The translations under genes were made by a program, and so were the position numbers. The notes beneath the pieces are model-generated. The model was given only the letters and a program-made list of their open reading frames with translations, was not told the DNA's origin and made no database searches. Of a DNA stretch of 64,000 nucleotides, positions 20,816 to 31,803 are shown in pieces. Origin of the DNA: Diabrotica undecimpunctata (Eukaryota; Arthropoda; Insecta; Coleoptera; Chrysomelidae); assembly GCF_040954645.1 (NCBI RefSeq), contig NC_092804.1, positions 144,035,108-144,099,107 of the forward strand. Reading direction: 5' to 3'. How positions within the stretch are numbered: the stretch's first letter is position 1; the number at the start of each line of letters is the position of its first letter.

Positions 20816-22470
20816 TAAGTTGTACTTTACCACAGGAAACGGCTTCAGCCACGAATGGATTGCGAACCCTCTGCTTCGGTGAAATTCAGGAAATAAAACT
20901 AGCCTATTTCTACGCCAGGAACTGTCTTTCTTACAAGATCGCAGCGAAGTCTCCTAGGAAGCGCTGCTTTTAACCCAAACACACATCTATGTCGGTTGGG
21001 AGATAAAACTCGACTGTCTTTTTTGGCGTATGTAACTCATCTCTTATCTCAAATAAAAGTCTGTGCTATCTCGCAGATGGCTCGTCTTGCCATGTTTAGC
21101 CCTTAAAACCGCTTGTACGCGCAATCTTGTTTAAATATACGGGGAGGATCAAAACTGTCAAAAAGTCTGTTAATACATTACAAATGTTTAGACACAGTTG
21201 CGAAACTGCAACAGTATTACATTTGTTCACTTTATTTTATATTTTATTATTTATTTTTCCTTTACTTATTGAAAGTCCTTTTGAAAGAATTTCCTTTATG
21301 AAAAGGGCATCTGTTGTTGATCTGTCTTGAATAAATTGAAACAAATTGTAAGTATCTTAGCAACTTATGCTATTGATTCAGGTTTTTCACTAACTACTCT
21401 AATTGTATATTTTTCTGATTTGGAGCCGTCTATGTAGATAACAACGTGTTTCGAACAACCACTTAAGACCTGTTAAAAACCAATGGTAAATTACTTAATA
21501 TTAACTTTAGAGTTTAATTAATGTTTATGAATTAAAATTTGTCCATGTTTTTAATCCAGCAGTGTATGTTATTATGTGTGAGATTAAAATAAAATAAATT
21601 AAATAATAATCCGCAATTTATTTTTCTCTCTAACTAACATTTGCTTAATTTATACATACTATTTTATTGTATTTTAAATCGAATTGGAACACGTTCATTA
21701 TAAAAATATTTTCAATAAATTGTAAAAAGGTATAAACAAATTGCATTTTAATAAACACTCGTAACAACTTACAGAGTTTATTTGTACAATACATTAATTT
21801 AATACTGTTATTTCACCTTTTTTACATCTATTAAATAAAGCAATATCAACCTATTTATTAGGTGGTTATTTTTTTATTTGCAAATTAATATATTCCATGG
21901 GTCGAATAAAATCTGCAATATTTTACTTCTAGCGGTATTGTTCTCAATACATTATTCCTTGCAATGATGAATTTCTATCCACTGTTGTTTGTGTTTCCGG
22001 CTTATAGAATAGAGATACATAGATAGATACTGTCTCCAAGCTTTGAGTATTGCTTGATTAGACCAAGTCTGACCTCGAACACCGATCCAAGACTACTATC
22101 AAAGGCAATTGCAAGTTTTACCAATGCACTAAAATAACAACACAATCTTCTCGACTGTGGTTCTAGTTCGTCGTGTTAGCATTTTTCGATAGGCTTCATC
22201 TTTTTCTCGCAATAAAATTGAGATTCATGGTAACCTATCCTCAGATCGAACTAAATCGATTACCAGTAGGTAGGTATCATAGTTAGAATGCCCATCGGCA
22301 AAAAAGTTTATGATAGTCTCTCTAAACTTTCTGTATCGCTTCATTAGGCCGAGTCATACACGATTTCCCTCTGCGACTTTTTTTGGTTCTGGGGCGTTTT
22401 TCTTCTGATTTTCCCGAAAATTTTCACCCGTCAGACAGAAAAATCGGAAAACAAGTTCCGAGTTCCGGTT
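20816..22470. other. Unassigned DNA upstream of Harbinger remnant
   Basis: No supported gene. The segment at about 22340-22470 (gccgagtcatacacg after TTA) may be the left terminus of the Harbinger element, but no matching right end was found. Confidence 0.4.
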
Positions 22471-22489
22471 ACACAAAAGGGATAGTCAT

Positions 22490-22758
22490 GGAGCTTCTAC
22501 GATTCTGTTGAGAGAACTTGGTGGAAAACATATAGAAGAGTACAGATTATATCTACGACGCCTGAAATTTTTGAGACATTGTTAGATATGGTAGCTCCAA
22601 AAATTAAGAAATGTGACGCAATCTTACGAGAATCTTACGCAAATTTCCTAGCTACTGGCAACAGCTTCGGCACTCTGCAGCATTTGTTCAGAGTATCTAC
22701 ACCAGCAATTTCACAAATGATTCCAGAAGTATGCAAGGTTCTCAGCGAGTTCCTTAAG
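22490..22758 (+). pseudogene. PIF/Harbinger nuclease, exon 1 (N-terminal part)
   Basis: Reads through minor frame changes as the N-terminal helical part of the HARBI1-like DDE nuclease: FETLLDMVAPKIKKCDAILR, ESYANFLATGNSFGTLQHLF, RVSTPAISQMIPEVCKVLSE, FLK, then a GTGAGT donor at 22759. The family norm has an A-V-T-L-R-x-L-A-T-G-x-S-F block; here part before FLATGNSF is deleted. The continuation FPSSKEDI begins after a TTTTAG acceptor at 28703, exactly where the family sequence would go on, so the two pieces are exons of one gene separated by 5.9 kb. Confidence 0.85.
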
Positions 22759-22912
22759 GTGAGTTTTGAACTTAAGTACATTTTACTGTAATATTATTTA
22801 TTAGTACTACAAAATGTTAAAGGAACAAAAACATTGAAAGTGTTCATCTAAACATAGTATCTAACTATAGCTCCAGAATTGACTTAATATATCTTGAGAA
22901 AGACGCTGAGTT

Positions 22913-23176
22913 TTATTGGTAATATGGACATCTTTTTGAGGATTGGACTGGACGATCTTCATACTTGGATGAATTGTATGATGTACCGTTATGTTCATAA
23001 GGATGTTCATCAGTTGATGGCGGACGTGTGTATATGGGCTGCGGCGAAGGTGAACGCAGAAACCAGGGTGAAGTAGGGGCTTGTGTACACGCCTGTAGAC
23101 AATATTTAGTTAGAATACCTTGTATTTCGTTTTGCGCCATTATGGACTGCAATGGTAATTTAATCAGTGACACACC
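22913..23176 (-). pseudogene. Harbinger accessory protein, 3' part (antisense in nuclease intron)
   Basis: On the minus strand, GVSLIKLPLQSIMAQNEIQG, ILTKYCLQACTQAPTSPWFL, then a Pro/Ser/Tyr-rich tail ending SSKRCPYYQ before TAA. It is the downstream half of a frame whose upstream half lies at 28355-28665; the two join in frame (TYVG/VSLIK) if the hAT at 23177-28354 is removed with one copy of its target duplication. Harbinger elements usually carry a second, DNA-binding (Myb/SANT or MADF-like) protein, often on the opposite strand; that role is inferred from position, since no domain is seen in this half. Confidence 0.6.
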
Positions 23177-23469
23177 CATGGGCGTCCACAGATAGGAGCA
23201 GGAAGGCCGCTGCCCCCGTAGAGAGGACGAGGCGAGTGCAAAATTGGTGAATAAGCAATATAGAAAAATACAAAGTTGTAACTTAATCTTGATTTTGAAT
23301 GCAACCACTCTGTTTCTACATTCTAGCTGGGAAGAAAAAACTACATAAACTTAACAAAACTCTGTTGAAAATTTAAAATCCGCTATTACATTGTTTACCT
23401 AATATTTCAAAAATTTTTATTAAAAATCCTTTATAAAAGGTATATAATTTAAAAACCCAATCGGGCTAT

Positions 23470-23515
23470 ATCACAAAACGTTTTCGGAATACATATTCCA
23501 TCATCAGTGCACCTA
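23470..23515 (-). ncRNA. Hammerhead ribozyme-like motif
   Basis: Read on the minus strand: CTGATGA (23507-23501), one T, stem II ggaat-atgt-attcc (23499-23486), then GAAA (23485-23482) and ACGTTTTGTGA. These are the two conserved hammerhead core boxes joined by a perfect 5-bp stem II. Stem III would be the palindrome AACGTT, too short to fold alone but able to pair between two molecules, as proposed for dimeric hammerheads of Penelope-like elements. Stem I, opening the motif, starts A-U and C-G, then G-U wobbles. Cleavage would fall after a UUU triplet. Confidence 0.6.
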
Positions 23516-23934
23516 AAAAGTATATAACCACTTAATTAAAAAGAACGTGAAATTTAAATTTTGACCAAGGTTAATACAATATTGTTGGTGGTCCTGAGAC
23601 GATGTGTCTACGAGGAATTGATGAAAGCAACTGATTGAAATGACAATCTTGACAAGTTAGGACGGAAGTCCGAACAAAGCAGTCAGTGTAACTTTATGTG
23701 TTAGTCTAATTAAGACAGAAGCCAACGCTATTTAAAAATTGAAAAAGTTAAAATTAAAATAATATAACAGTAGCAACCATCAATGTTGTTGTTTTAAATT
23801 GTTAATTTGCCCTGAATTTATTTTTAAGAACATGGTGAAAATTGTTTTATTAATTAATGTATGTGGTGAGAAAATTATATGGGTATTGCTAGGCAACCAA
23901 CTATACATATGTCTAAAAGTGGTGTAAATTAGAG

Positions 23935-24480
23935 ATTCTAATATAAGGCCCCTTATGTTTTTTCAACATTTGGTACCTGGAAAATGGAAACTGGACATAT
24001 GTGGGAAGTTGGATTCTTGAAAATTTATTGCTGAAGGGTGAAATAGGAATTAATATATTTTATATTTGAAGGTGGTCTTGAGTGAATAAAATAAAAGCTT
24101 ATGTAATATAATGTTCATGTAATATTTAACTTATAACTTGAGCATAGAAGGCCCTGTATGTTAAAAAACAACATTTGGTACCTGGTAAATGTAAAACTTT
24201 TTAAGTTACAAGTTCATGAACATAAATAACTGATTAGGTGTTAACGGAAGAAGTTGGTTAGTTGTTTTGTGTGTTGACAAATATATGAGATGAACAAAAA
24301 TTGATGGTTGGGACGTGGTTTTGTAATATGATGATCATACAGTACTCAACTTATAGCTTAAGAAGAAAAGGCCCTATCTGTTATAAAGCAACACTAGGTA
24401 CATGAGAAATATAAAAGAATAAGTTATAAGTTCACGAGCTTAATAGACTATTGGTATATCTTGACAAAAACTGAGAAAAA
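23935..24480 (+). repeat. Three degenerate ~215-bp tandem units
   Basis: aaggcccc/aaggccct followed by tgtt, aacatttggtacctgg or aacactaggtacatga, and later aagttcatgaac-like text recurs near 23946, 24150 and 24370. They lie inside the hammerhead-bearing unit. Confidence 0.75.
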
Positions 24481-25923
24481 TAAAAAGGTTGTGGGTGGCT
24501 CTGTTAAATTTAAGTAAAAAAGAGAAAATTGTGATGTTTTTAAAATTGTGAGAAGAGGAAAGACTACAGAAGGCTGAGGTCTCCAGAGATCCGAAATTAT
24601 ATTATTATATACCTTTTATAAAGGATTTTTAATAACATTTTTTGTTATATATGGTATACAGCCAACTACAGGAACTTAGATTCCTTGTGAATATTTTTTA
24701 AATCTGCAAGCAACAGCAACTTCCCCTGCCAACTCCCCCAAGCAACAACAACTACTAAGTAAAAATATGCAATTCAACGAATTTTAGATTCTTTGAACTT
24801 TGAGCACAAGCTTTGCTCTAGGATTCATTATTACTTTCAGTTTTTCAGTCATTCTTTAACTTTAGTAGATAGTGGATGTAGAAGTAATTAGTTGCAAGAG
24901 TGATCTCCCGAATTTTGATATTTGTACGAGTGTTTTCTGTCTTTGGTGTATTTGTTTTATGGATATATGGATATTCGGAAATTTTTTCCACTTGGTAAGC
25001 TATAACTAGTAAATTTAAATACTAGATTAATTACGCTATTAACTAGTCTTGACTATCATTTTTAAAAGGAATTTTTGTTACTGAATATGTTCGTATACTT
25101 AAATATAAAAAAAGATGTGTGTTTTGTTTTTGATATTGTTATATTAAGGTTTTTTGAAGGAAATTAAATTTTCAATCGAATAGGCTAATAGGCATTTTAT
25201 TAAATGTAAAAATATTATATTTTTTTCCAAAAGTTAGGCTTAGAAAATAATACAAAAAATAAAGCAATATATATTTTTTTAATCTTTGCCTATAACTTTT
25301 TTGTATTGCAGTCACATTGCTTCATGCAAAAAATACTGGCATTTCGGTTAGATGGAAGTATCATCAAGTTTTTTATTTCCCAAGAGCGTCATATTGGATT
25401 TTGTATGGCGTCAATTTATTTTTAGATCTCTAATGATAAAGAATGTCCAATAAATGTTAAAAAAAAACTTACAGGTTATTGAGAAAATCTAAAGAAAATG
25501 AACATTTTTTTCTTGGCATGACCGTAAAACTTTTTTCTTGAAGCAATGGCTATACCTATTTTGAGTCACAAAAATGTCATGGACTAAAATTAAAACAAAA
25601 ATAAATATTGTAATTTTTGGAAGTTTTGGAAAAAAATAAAATTTTGGGTTGCAAAAATTAATATTTTGGGCTGCAAAAAAATAATATTTTGCCCCCAACC
25701 CCAGAAGTTAAGATACTGTTCTTAATAATGCAAACTTAAATTTAATAGAACTCAGAAATTTTTTCATGTAGGTAGGTACCTATACCATGCTTATCAACAT
25801 ATTCAATCATAAAAATTCCGTTTCGATTTTCTTCCTTTTTTTTTTCGAAATTTTTCAAAATTTTTCGTTGTGAACAATAGCCTAAATTCAACGATGGGAA
25901 GTTTGTAAGGAAACATGTAGATA

Positions 25924-28105
25924 TTGGGGTACCAGCATTTTTCTATGTTTTTAGGTTCGCAAGGCCAGAAAAGAAAAAACAATCCAAGCTCTACAACTCC
26001 TAATTGCAGAGATGAATGCGATTATGAAATAAGCAAACTGGATGTTCCACCAACTAGTTCAGATGTTCCAACAGGGCCGCCGCTAGAAAATAAGAAAGAC
26101 AAAGAAGTATCAGATACCGAGTTATCGTCCTTACATACTGATGACAAATTGCTGAAAGAAACTTGGATGTCGCCTACAGATTATAATTTTGTGAGAGATG
26201 CTGCACATTTAAAAAGAAAATTTAACCATAAATCGTTGGACTTATATAGCCCGTGGCTAGTATATTCAAAGCGTTTAAAAGGAGCCTTTTGTAAATTCTG
26301 TGTGGTCTTTCCTCTACCGAAAGGAACAATCAAAGGAACATTTGGGTCATTTATTATAAGGGCCTTTAATACATACAAAGATGTCCACACATGTTGCAAA
26401 GATTATGCAAAAAATCAATACTATAAGATGGCTAGCGAGGCTGCGGAAGCTTTTTTAACAGCGAAACCAGTTGACATTCAGATCAACGAGTTTGCGAGCA
26501 AAACAATAGAAACTAACAGAAAAGTCTTATGTTCAGTTATCTCATGTATCGTCTTCTCAGGCACTCATGTGTTTTCCAAGACATGTGTAATTTTCGAAGT
26601 GATGCTGGAGACAAAATTTTGCAGGAGCACTTTGAACATGGCGCTAAGAATGCCTTATACAAGTCAGTGAGGATACAAAATGAAATAATTGACATCTGCG
26701 GCAACGTAATTAGAAGAGAAATTTTTGAAAAAGTCCAAAAAGCAAACTACTACGCAATATTAGCTGACGAAACCGCTGACATTTCAGGCAAACAACAGTT
26801 GTCAATTGGTTTGAGATATTTTAATGAAGAAGCAGAAGAAATTCGTGAAGAATTTATAGGGTTTGTTCAGCTCGATGCTCTGAATGCACCAAGCATTGAA
26901 AAGACAATTGATGATTTCCTGACAAATCATGAAGTTGATCCACTCAAATGTGTTGGCCTGGGGTTTGATAGTTGCTCCACTATATCGGGAAAGAAAGGCG
27001 GAGTTCAAGCAATTTTAAGGAAAAAATACAGCAAATATTTTTTTTCCACTGTGCGTCACACAGATTAAATTTAGTTGTGAACGATTTGAATCATTTAAAT
27101 GAAGTGCGGAATACTATTGCCACTATTAAATATATAACCAATTTCTTCCTTGAATCAGTAATAAGATCAATAAATATTCCTAGCCTCTGCGAAACACCCG
27201 GTGGTTCGAGAAATACCAGATAATTAGGGTTTTTAGAAAAAATTCACTGAAATTGTACAGGCCTTGCAAACCCTATCCGTTGAAGAAAACTTGCCCAACA
27301 TCTTATCAGTTGCATTATGCGGCATGTAAGTCAGGATTTATCGTCGCTGTCATTTTAATTGGAAAATATTCTGAATACCTAGAGCCTATAGTCAACCGCC
27401 TACAATCTGCGCAAACTAATATTTTAAAGGTAGCGGAACATATTCGTCAAATCATGGATATTTTTAAAAAACACAGACAGAACGCAGAGAACGTAACAAA
27501 CACTTTATTGCATGGAGCCAATAAGATAGCCGAAGAATGCGGTTTTGAATTATCTACCCCTAGAACTGTAAACAAGCAACAGCATAGAAGCAATCAACCA
27601 GCGGATACGTCTAGTGAATACTGGAGGCGAGCCATGATTCTTCCTTATCTGGATTCTATTATATCTTTTCTAGAGACACGGTTTTCCGAAGAAAATACGC
27701 CAGCCTTCTGCATCCCAAGCATTTTTCAAAAATTGATTTAAATTGCCTTAAATTAGAACAGAGACAATCCTTAATCCACTATGAAATAGATGGAATAGAT
27801 GCAGAGCTAGAAGTATGGGTAGAACATTGGAATATAAAACGCCTTAATTATGAGTTAGACAACTTCAACACCCTTGAAATTTTTGAACTGGTTCAAGCGT
27901 CCACTACTTTTTATCCGTAAACAAAAAAAAATGCTGGAAATTCTCGCAACATTACCTTGCACTACATGTACAGTTGAGAGGTTGCTCGAAGACTAATGGG
28001 TTAGCTCTAATGAGCATTCATCGGAAACAAATATTAACAAAAAAGGAGGAGTTTGTAGAGATTTACAAGAATTTACAATTGATCCGCGTAAATTGTTGTT
28101 TAAAT
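25924..28105 (+). pseudogene. hAT transposase of ZMYM/TTF-finger type
   Basis: The first open block has an acidic N-terminus, then a TTF-type zinc-finger region: DLYSPWLVYSKRLKGAFCKF, CVVFPLPKG, FNTYKDVHTCCKDYAKNQYY. A frameshift near 26530-26600 leads to LQEHFEHGAKNALYKSVRIQ and YYAILADETADISGKQQLSI with the first catalytic Asp, then VGLGFDSCSTISGKKGGVQA with the second Asp block; the next frame carries FFFHCASHRLNLVVNDLNHL. Further frames hold the helical insertion domain (ADTSSEYWRRAMILPYLDSI) and a C-terminal ILATLPCTTCTVERLLED dimerisation motif. At least four frameshifts and stops make it inactive. This protein class is what insect annotations call ZMYM1-like or 52 kDa repressor-like. 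Confidence 0.9.
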
Positions 28106-28354
28106 AATATTGTTTAGGAACAGAAATATACTTGTTATATTTGCATCACGTTTTTGTAAAAAGCATTAAAAAAGTTTTTAAATATTTAAATTATATTTAG
28201 TTTGCTCCATTTTTGTATGAAGGCGTTGAGTTATAATTTTGGCTTCAAAAACGTTATTTTCAAAACTTTTCTGAGGGAAACCCCTTCCACCTCTCCCCTC
28301 TCAGTGAAGACTCTCAATTTAAGTCTATATTTTTTGATCCTGCGGACGCCCATG

Positions 28355-28665
28355 GACACACCTACATATGTACCAAAACTAACATTGTCATTGTCGGTAC
28401 GTTCCACTTATGGAGCATCGTTACGTGAACATTCTTGGACATTACGGAGTTCTGCAACGATCTCACGTAGCTGTTCTATATTTTTTCTTTTAAAATACTT
28501 TGCTTTCTTTAACGGCTGTGTGAATTGGATTTGATAAGTTACCACGGAATGTGACGTTGATGGAGTGTCCTGTAAATATTGTAAACTTGAGTCAGTTAGC
28601 TGTGATACATCTGAATGTGAAGACTGTGCACTCTCTTCACCGTTACTATTTTCTTCGGCTTAAGA
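28355..28665 (-). pseudogene. Harbinger accessory protein, 5' part
   Basis: Minus strand EENSNGEESAQSSHSDVSQL, TDSSLQYLQDTPSTSHSVVT, then a basic/coiled stretch KKAKYFKRKNIEQLREIVAE, LRNVQECSRNDAP, one premature TAA near 28410, then VERTDNDNVSFGTYVG into the hAT target site. The acidic Ser-rich segment followed by a basic helix resembles the C-terminal half of MADF/BESS-type proteins, but the N-terminal DNA-binding domain is not seen. It ends 40 bases from exon 2 of the nuclease on the opposite strand, so the two genes are compactly interleaved. Confidence 0.6.
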
Positions 28666-28703
28666 AACCTGTAACAAGACTAATAATGTAACATTTGTTT
28701 TAG

Positions 28704-29130
28704 TTTCCTTCATCAAAAGAAGACATTGTGCTGCTGGTTTTGAAACAAACTGAAATTACCCTAACTGCTGCGAGGCTATTGATGGCATACATATTTCAAT
28801 TATTGTTCCGCCTCATTGTAGAAGTGAGTACTTTAACCATAAATTTTCCAACAGATTGTATTGATGGCGGTTGCTGATCACAATTATTGTTTTATATACA
28901 TTAATAAATGGAGTAAAGGAGTCGAATCATATGGTGGAGTTTTTCAAAATTGCTCACTTTCGAACCACCTTCAGAATGGAATTCTGACCGATCGATGTTA
29001 CTTTTAGGTTAATGATGCATTTCCATTGAAGTGATATCTCTTAAAACCTTATAAACATTTTAGGAACAGTCTTATTGTTCATGAAAAACTCGCCCATTCT
29101 ACTCTACGAATGAAAATCCGCATTAAGAGA
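28704..29130 (+). pseudogene. PIF/Harbinger nuclease, exon 2 (catalytic part)
   Basis: After the acceptor: FPSSKEDI, a frameshift, then NYPNCCEAIDGIHISIIVPP with the first catalytic Asp, HCRSEYFNHKFS, AVADHNYCFIYINKWSKGVE, SYGGVFQNCSLS where the family has S-D-G-G-V-F (second Asp replaced by Tyr here), and VNDAFPLKSYLLKPY matching the family's G-D-D-A-F-P-L. The third catalytic residue in the R-x-x-E-N-A-F-G block is not preserved beyond about 29130. It is a dead copy that still aligns across most of the DDE domain. Confidence 0.87.
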
Positions 29131-29340
29131 TAATTAGGTTTTAATGGGAATTCCATGACAACAATTATTGTTTAGCTAACTTATTCATTGAATATAAATA
29201 ATAAAAATTACCTTTAAAATTTTCATCTATCAATGTTCTTTGATTTAAATTTGTTCAAAACATATAAAGATTCAAAATTATCTACTATTAAATGAATTTT
29301 CGTTAAAAAAATAGGTAGGTACATGTAGTGATTTTGTCTT
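29130..29340. other. Unassigned DNA after Harbinger exon 2
   Basis: No recognisable feature. The Harbinger right terminus should lie here or beyond but was not found. Confidence 0.35.
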
Positions 29341-29369
29341 AGTGAGTTTGTCTAATATTAACTTTTGTA

Positions 29370-29391
29370 CACACACATGCACGCACGCGCA

Positions 29392-29441
<50 letters not shown>
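29370..29441 (+). repeat. (CA)n microsatellite
   Basis: Imperfect acacacacatgcacgcacgc followed by an uninterrupted run of about 26 AC units ending at ttacatg. Confidence 0.97.
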
Positions 29442-29442
<1 letters not shown>

Positions 29443-29609
29443 ACATGCTATCTTCAGCAAATCTCTATCAAGTGAAAATTTGACATTACGTGACACGTTA
29501 TGGCACGATTGTGTTGCTTTTCCCTACATAGCATAATTTGAGTCCTTCAGCTGGTTCTTTCGACTTTGTCCTTTTCACTTTGTATCTTGGATGCAAAACA
29601 TTTGTCCTG

Positions 29610-29900
29610 ACCTAAGCCATAGACATATAATACAAATAGACTGACTGTTGTAATATATGCTCGTTCCTCCAGTACGACAGAGAAAACTGCCGCAAGACAG
29701 TCCCTGCATCTCTTTCTAATGGACTGGTTTTATCGACCACGTGGCCTTCCCATTGGTCATTTAGATCACGTGGTCGATAAACCCGGCTCATTAGAAAGAG
29801 ATTGAGGGAATGCTTTGCCTCAGTTTTCTCTGTCACACTGGGGGAACGGGCCTGTATTGCAACAATTAGTCTATTTGTATTATATGGCTATGACCTAAAC
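29610..29900. mobile_element. Foldback MITE, copy 1
   Basis: Body 29618-29892 starts catagacatataatacaaat and ends with the near-inverse atttgtattatatggctatg. Flanks are acctaagc and acctaaac, an 8-bp duplication with one difference. The centre is also self-complementary (accacgtgg, gatcacgtggtcgataaa versus ttttatcgaccacgtgg), so the whole 275 bases folds into one hairpin. Open frames here are palindrome artefacts. Confidence 0.85.
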
Positions 29901-30060
29901 TAATCTAACCTAATTCTATCTAGTGAAAATTTGACATTACGTGACACGTTATGGCACGATTGTGTTGCTTTTCCCTACATAGCATAATTTGAGTCCTTCA
30001 GCTGGTTCTTTCGACTTTGTCCTTTTCACTTTGTATCTTGGATGCAAAACATTTGTCCTG

Positions 30061-30351
30061 ACCTAAGCCATAGACATATAATACAAATAGACTGACTGTT
30101 GTAATATATGCTCGTTCCTCCAGTACGACAGAGAAAACTGCCGCAAGACAGTCCCTGCATCTCTTTCTAATGGACTGGTTTTATCGACCACGTGGCCTTC
30201 CCATTGGTCATTTAGATCACGTGGTCGATAAACCCGGCTCATTAGAAAGAGATTGAGGGAATGCTTTGCCTCAGTTTTCTCTGTCACACTGGGGGAACGG
30301 GCCTGTATTGCAACAATTAGTCTATTTGTATTATATGGCTATGACCTAAAC
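30061..30351. mobile_element. Foldback MITE, copy 2
   Basis: Same MITE 451 bases downstream, carried by the tandem duplication rather than by a second insertion, since its flanks are duplicated too. Confidence 0.85.
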
Positions 30352-30365
30352 TAATCTAACCTAAC

Positions 30366-31560
30366 CTATTTTCGTTTTAAACGTATCCACCAACATTATG
30401 TTTTTACCTGTTAGACTTCAAAGATTTCCAGACCCTATTTTGATGTTTTAAACTGGAATTTGTTTTACTGAGATATTACTCACTGGAAATACAACTAATA
30501 TGTTTTTCATCACCTTCTTACGTTTTTCTGTGGTAGCCAAAATTCCTACAATAAGATCTTTCTTCTCAGCCAGTGTATTTTTATCTATATGCCACCCATA
30601 AGACACGCTTTTATTAATTATTTTTAATTTTTTTTAGTTCATTACTTTATAAGAGGAAATTTTTGTGTACGCCAATGATAGTTGATTCCAAGAGTCAATC
30701 CTACTGACTACGCCATGTACTTTCATAAATTCATTATTTTCCGATTGTTTTAACACGTCTGTTCTTGACATAAATTTCAATCGTAGGGCAGAAGATATTT
30801 CTTACCTGTTATTTGTGTTTGTGTCTATGGTTCACGGCGGGGGATTAAAACAGTGTGGCAGGCGACGCGACATGGTTTCGACATTACTCTGATTGCTAGG
30901 GACGCTGCCGAAGTTGCTGACGTCGGTTACCCACATATCTGTTGCAGTCGTCCATGCCCAATGATTTAATTTTCCGATAGTCCTTTCGTTCTCGTCCTTC
31001 ACGTCCCTTCACTCACCATTTTGTTCCAACGGTTGTTATGTAACTTGTTTAAAATTGCGTAATATAGATTCTGTTTCCGTCGTTAACAAAACAATTAACT
31101 CGACAGTAGTTTAATGTTCGGAATAAATGAATATACTGCAAAAACTAATATGTTAAGTTTATTCCGACAAAATTTAATTCACTTTAAATTAACTTTAAAC
31201 ACCACTACAGATTTGTTATAATTACGGTATGTATTATATAAACTCATCGAAAAAAAATTTAAGGAGGCAATTGAATCGCTTATTTCTATGCCTCGGTAGG
31301 AACATACCTGGGATATTTTCGATAACATTATAAAAATTCACTAATCTGCAAACAGCAAGTAAAGTGGTTAAACTGAAATCACATAAAATAATACCCAATC
31401 CTGTTGAAATGTAGATTTAGATATTTCTCAAAGAGTTCACCCTGTTCACATTGAAGTAACAATACAAACCCATGGATTATATACCTAACAGGTATGAAAA
31501 TCATGGGTCAGTATTAGAGAATCAAAAAAGGACCGATTTATATGTTAAATAAAATTAAAG
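30366..31560. other. Unassigned DNA
   Basis: No coding domain or terminal repeat recognised. A GC-richer patch lies at about 30830-31010. Confidence 0.45.
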
Positions 31561-31803
31561 TTAACTCTTAACTATCGTTGTGGGGTCTGGCAAACCCCCA
31601 GTACTTTTTAAATCCATGTAAAACTTGCAACTTTAGCATTTATGCCTGGCCGCGCCATCTACCTTTAAGTTGGTGCACTCGTAAGCCACTCCGATACGCA
31701 AGTCAACTGTGATTCAGTTATCAGTATTGCTCTGAATACTTAGCGGTAAAGTTCATTTGGGGTCTGTGCGGTACCACGACGCTAATAGTGTTTTATTTCT
31801 GAA

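Larger units (their letters stand above)
23418..24632 (-). mobile_element. ~1.2-kb unit with inverted ends and hammerhead motif (Penelope-like/retrozyme candidate)
   Basis: Ends aatcctttataaaaggtata (left, from 23426) and tataccttttataaaggatt (right, 24607-24626) are inverses, extended to about 30 bases. Close to the left end, on the minus strand, lies a hammerhead ribozyme core. Internally three ~215-base degenerate tandem units occur. Penelope-like retroelements and small retrozymes are known to carry hammerhead motifs in their terminal repeats, and Penelope copies often have inverted partial terminal repeats. No reverse transcriptase is present, so the class is an inference. Confidence 0.55.
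23169..28362 (+). mobile_element. ZMYM-type hAT inserted in Harbinger intron
   Basis: Body 23177-28354 (5178 bp) with ends catgggcgtccacag and (inverted) catgggcgtccgcag, flanked by gacacacc on both sides (23169-23176 and 28355-28362). The 8-bp duplication and the transposase type agree on hAT. It splits the antisense accessory frame of the host Harbinger element, so it is the younger insertion. Confidence 0.93.
29464..30365. repeat. 451-bp tandem duplication
   Basis: Two units, 29464-29914 and 29915-30365, look identical across agtgaaaatttgacattacg, the foldback inside and the closing taatctaacctaa. A short divergence at the start (ctatcaag versus ctatctag) marks the junction. The absence of visible differences implies a very recent duplication or an assembly artefact. 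Confidence 0.93.

Noticed and set aside
29278..29536. Open frames rich in Cys-Val or Thr-His
   Set aside because: They are translations of the (CA)n microsatellite.
29612..30287. Two identical 74-residue open frames, one per tandem unit
   Set aside because: They lie inside a foldback MITE; the frames are produced by its palindromic structure and tandem duplication, with no domain.
29340..30365. CRISPR-like array from repeated segments
   Set aside because: Only two 451-bp units and eukaryotic context; no short direct repeats with spacers.
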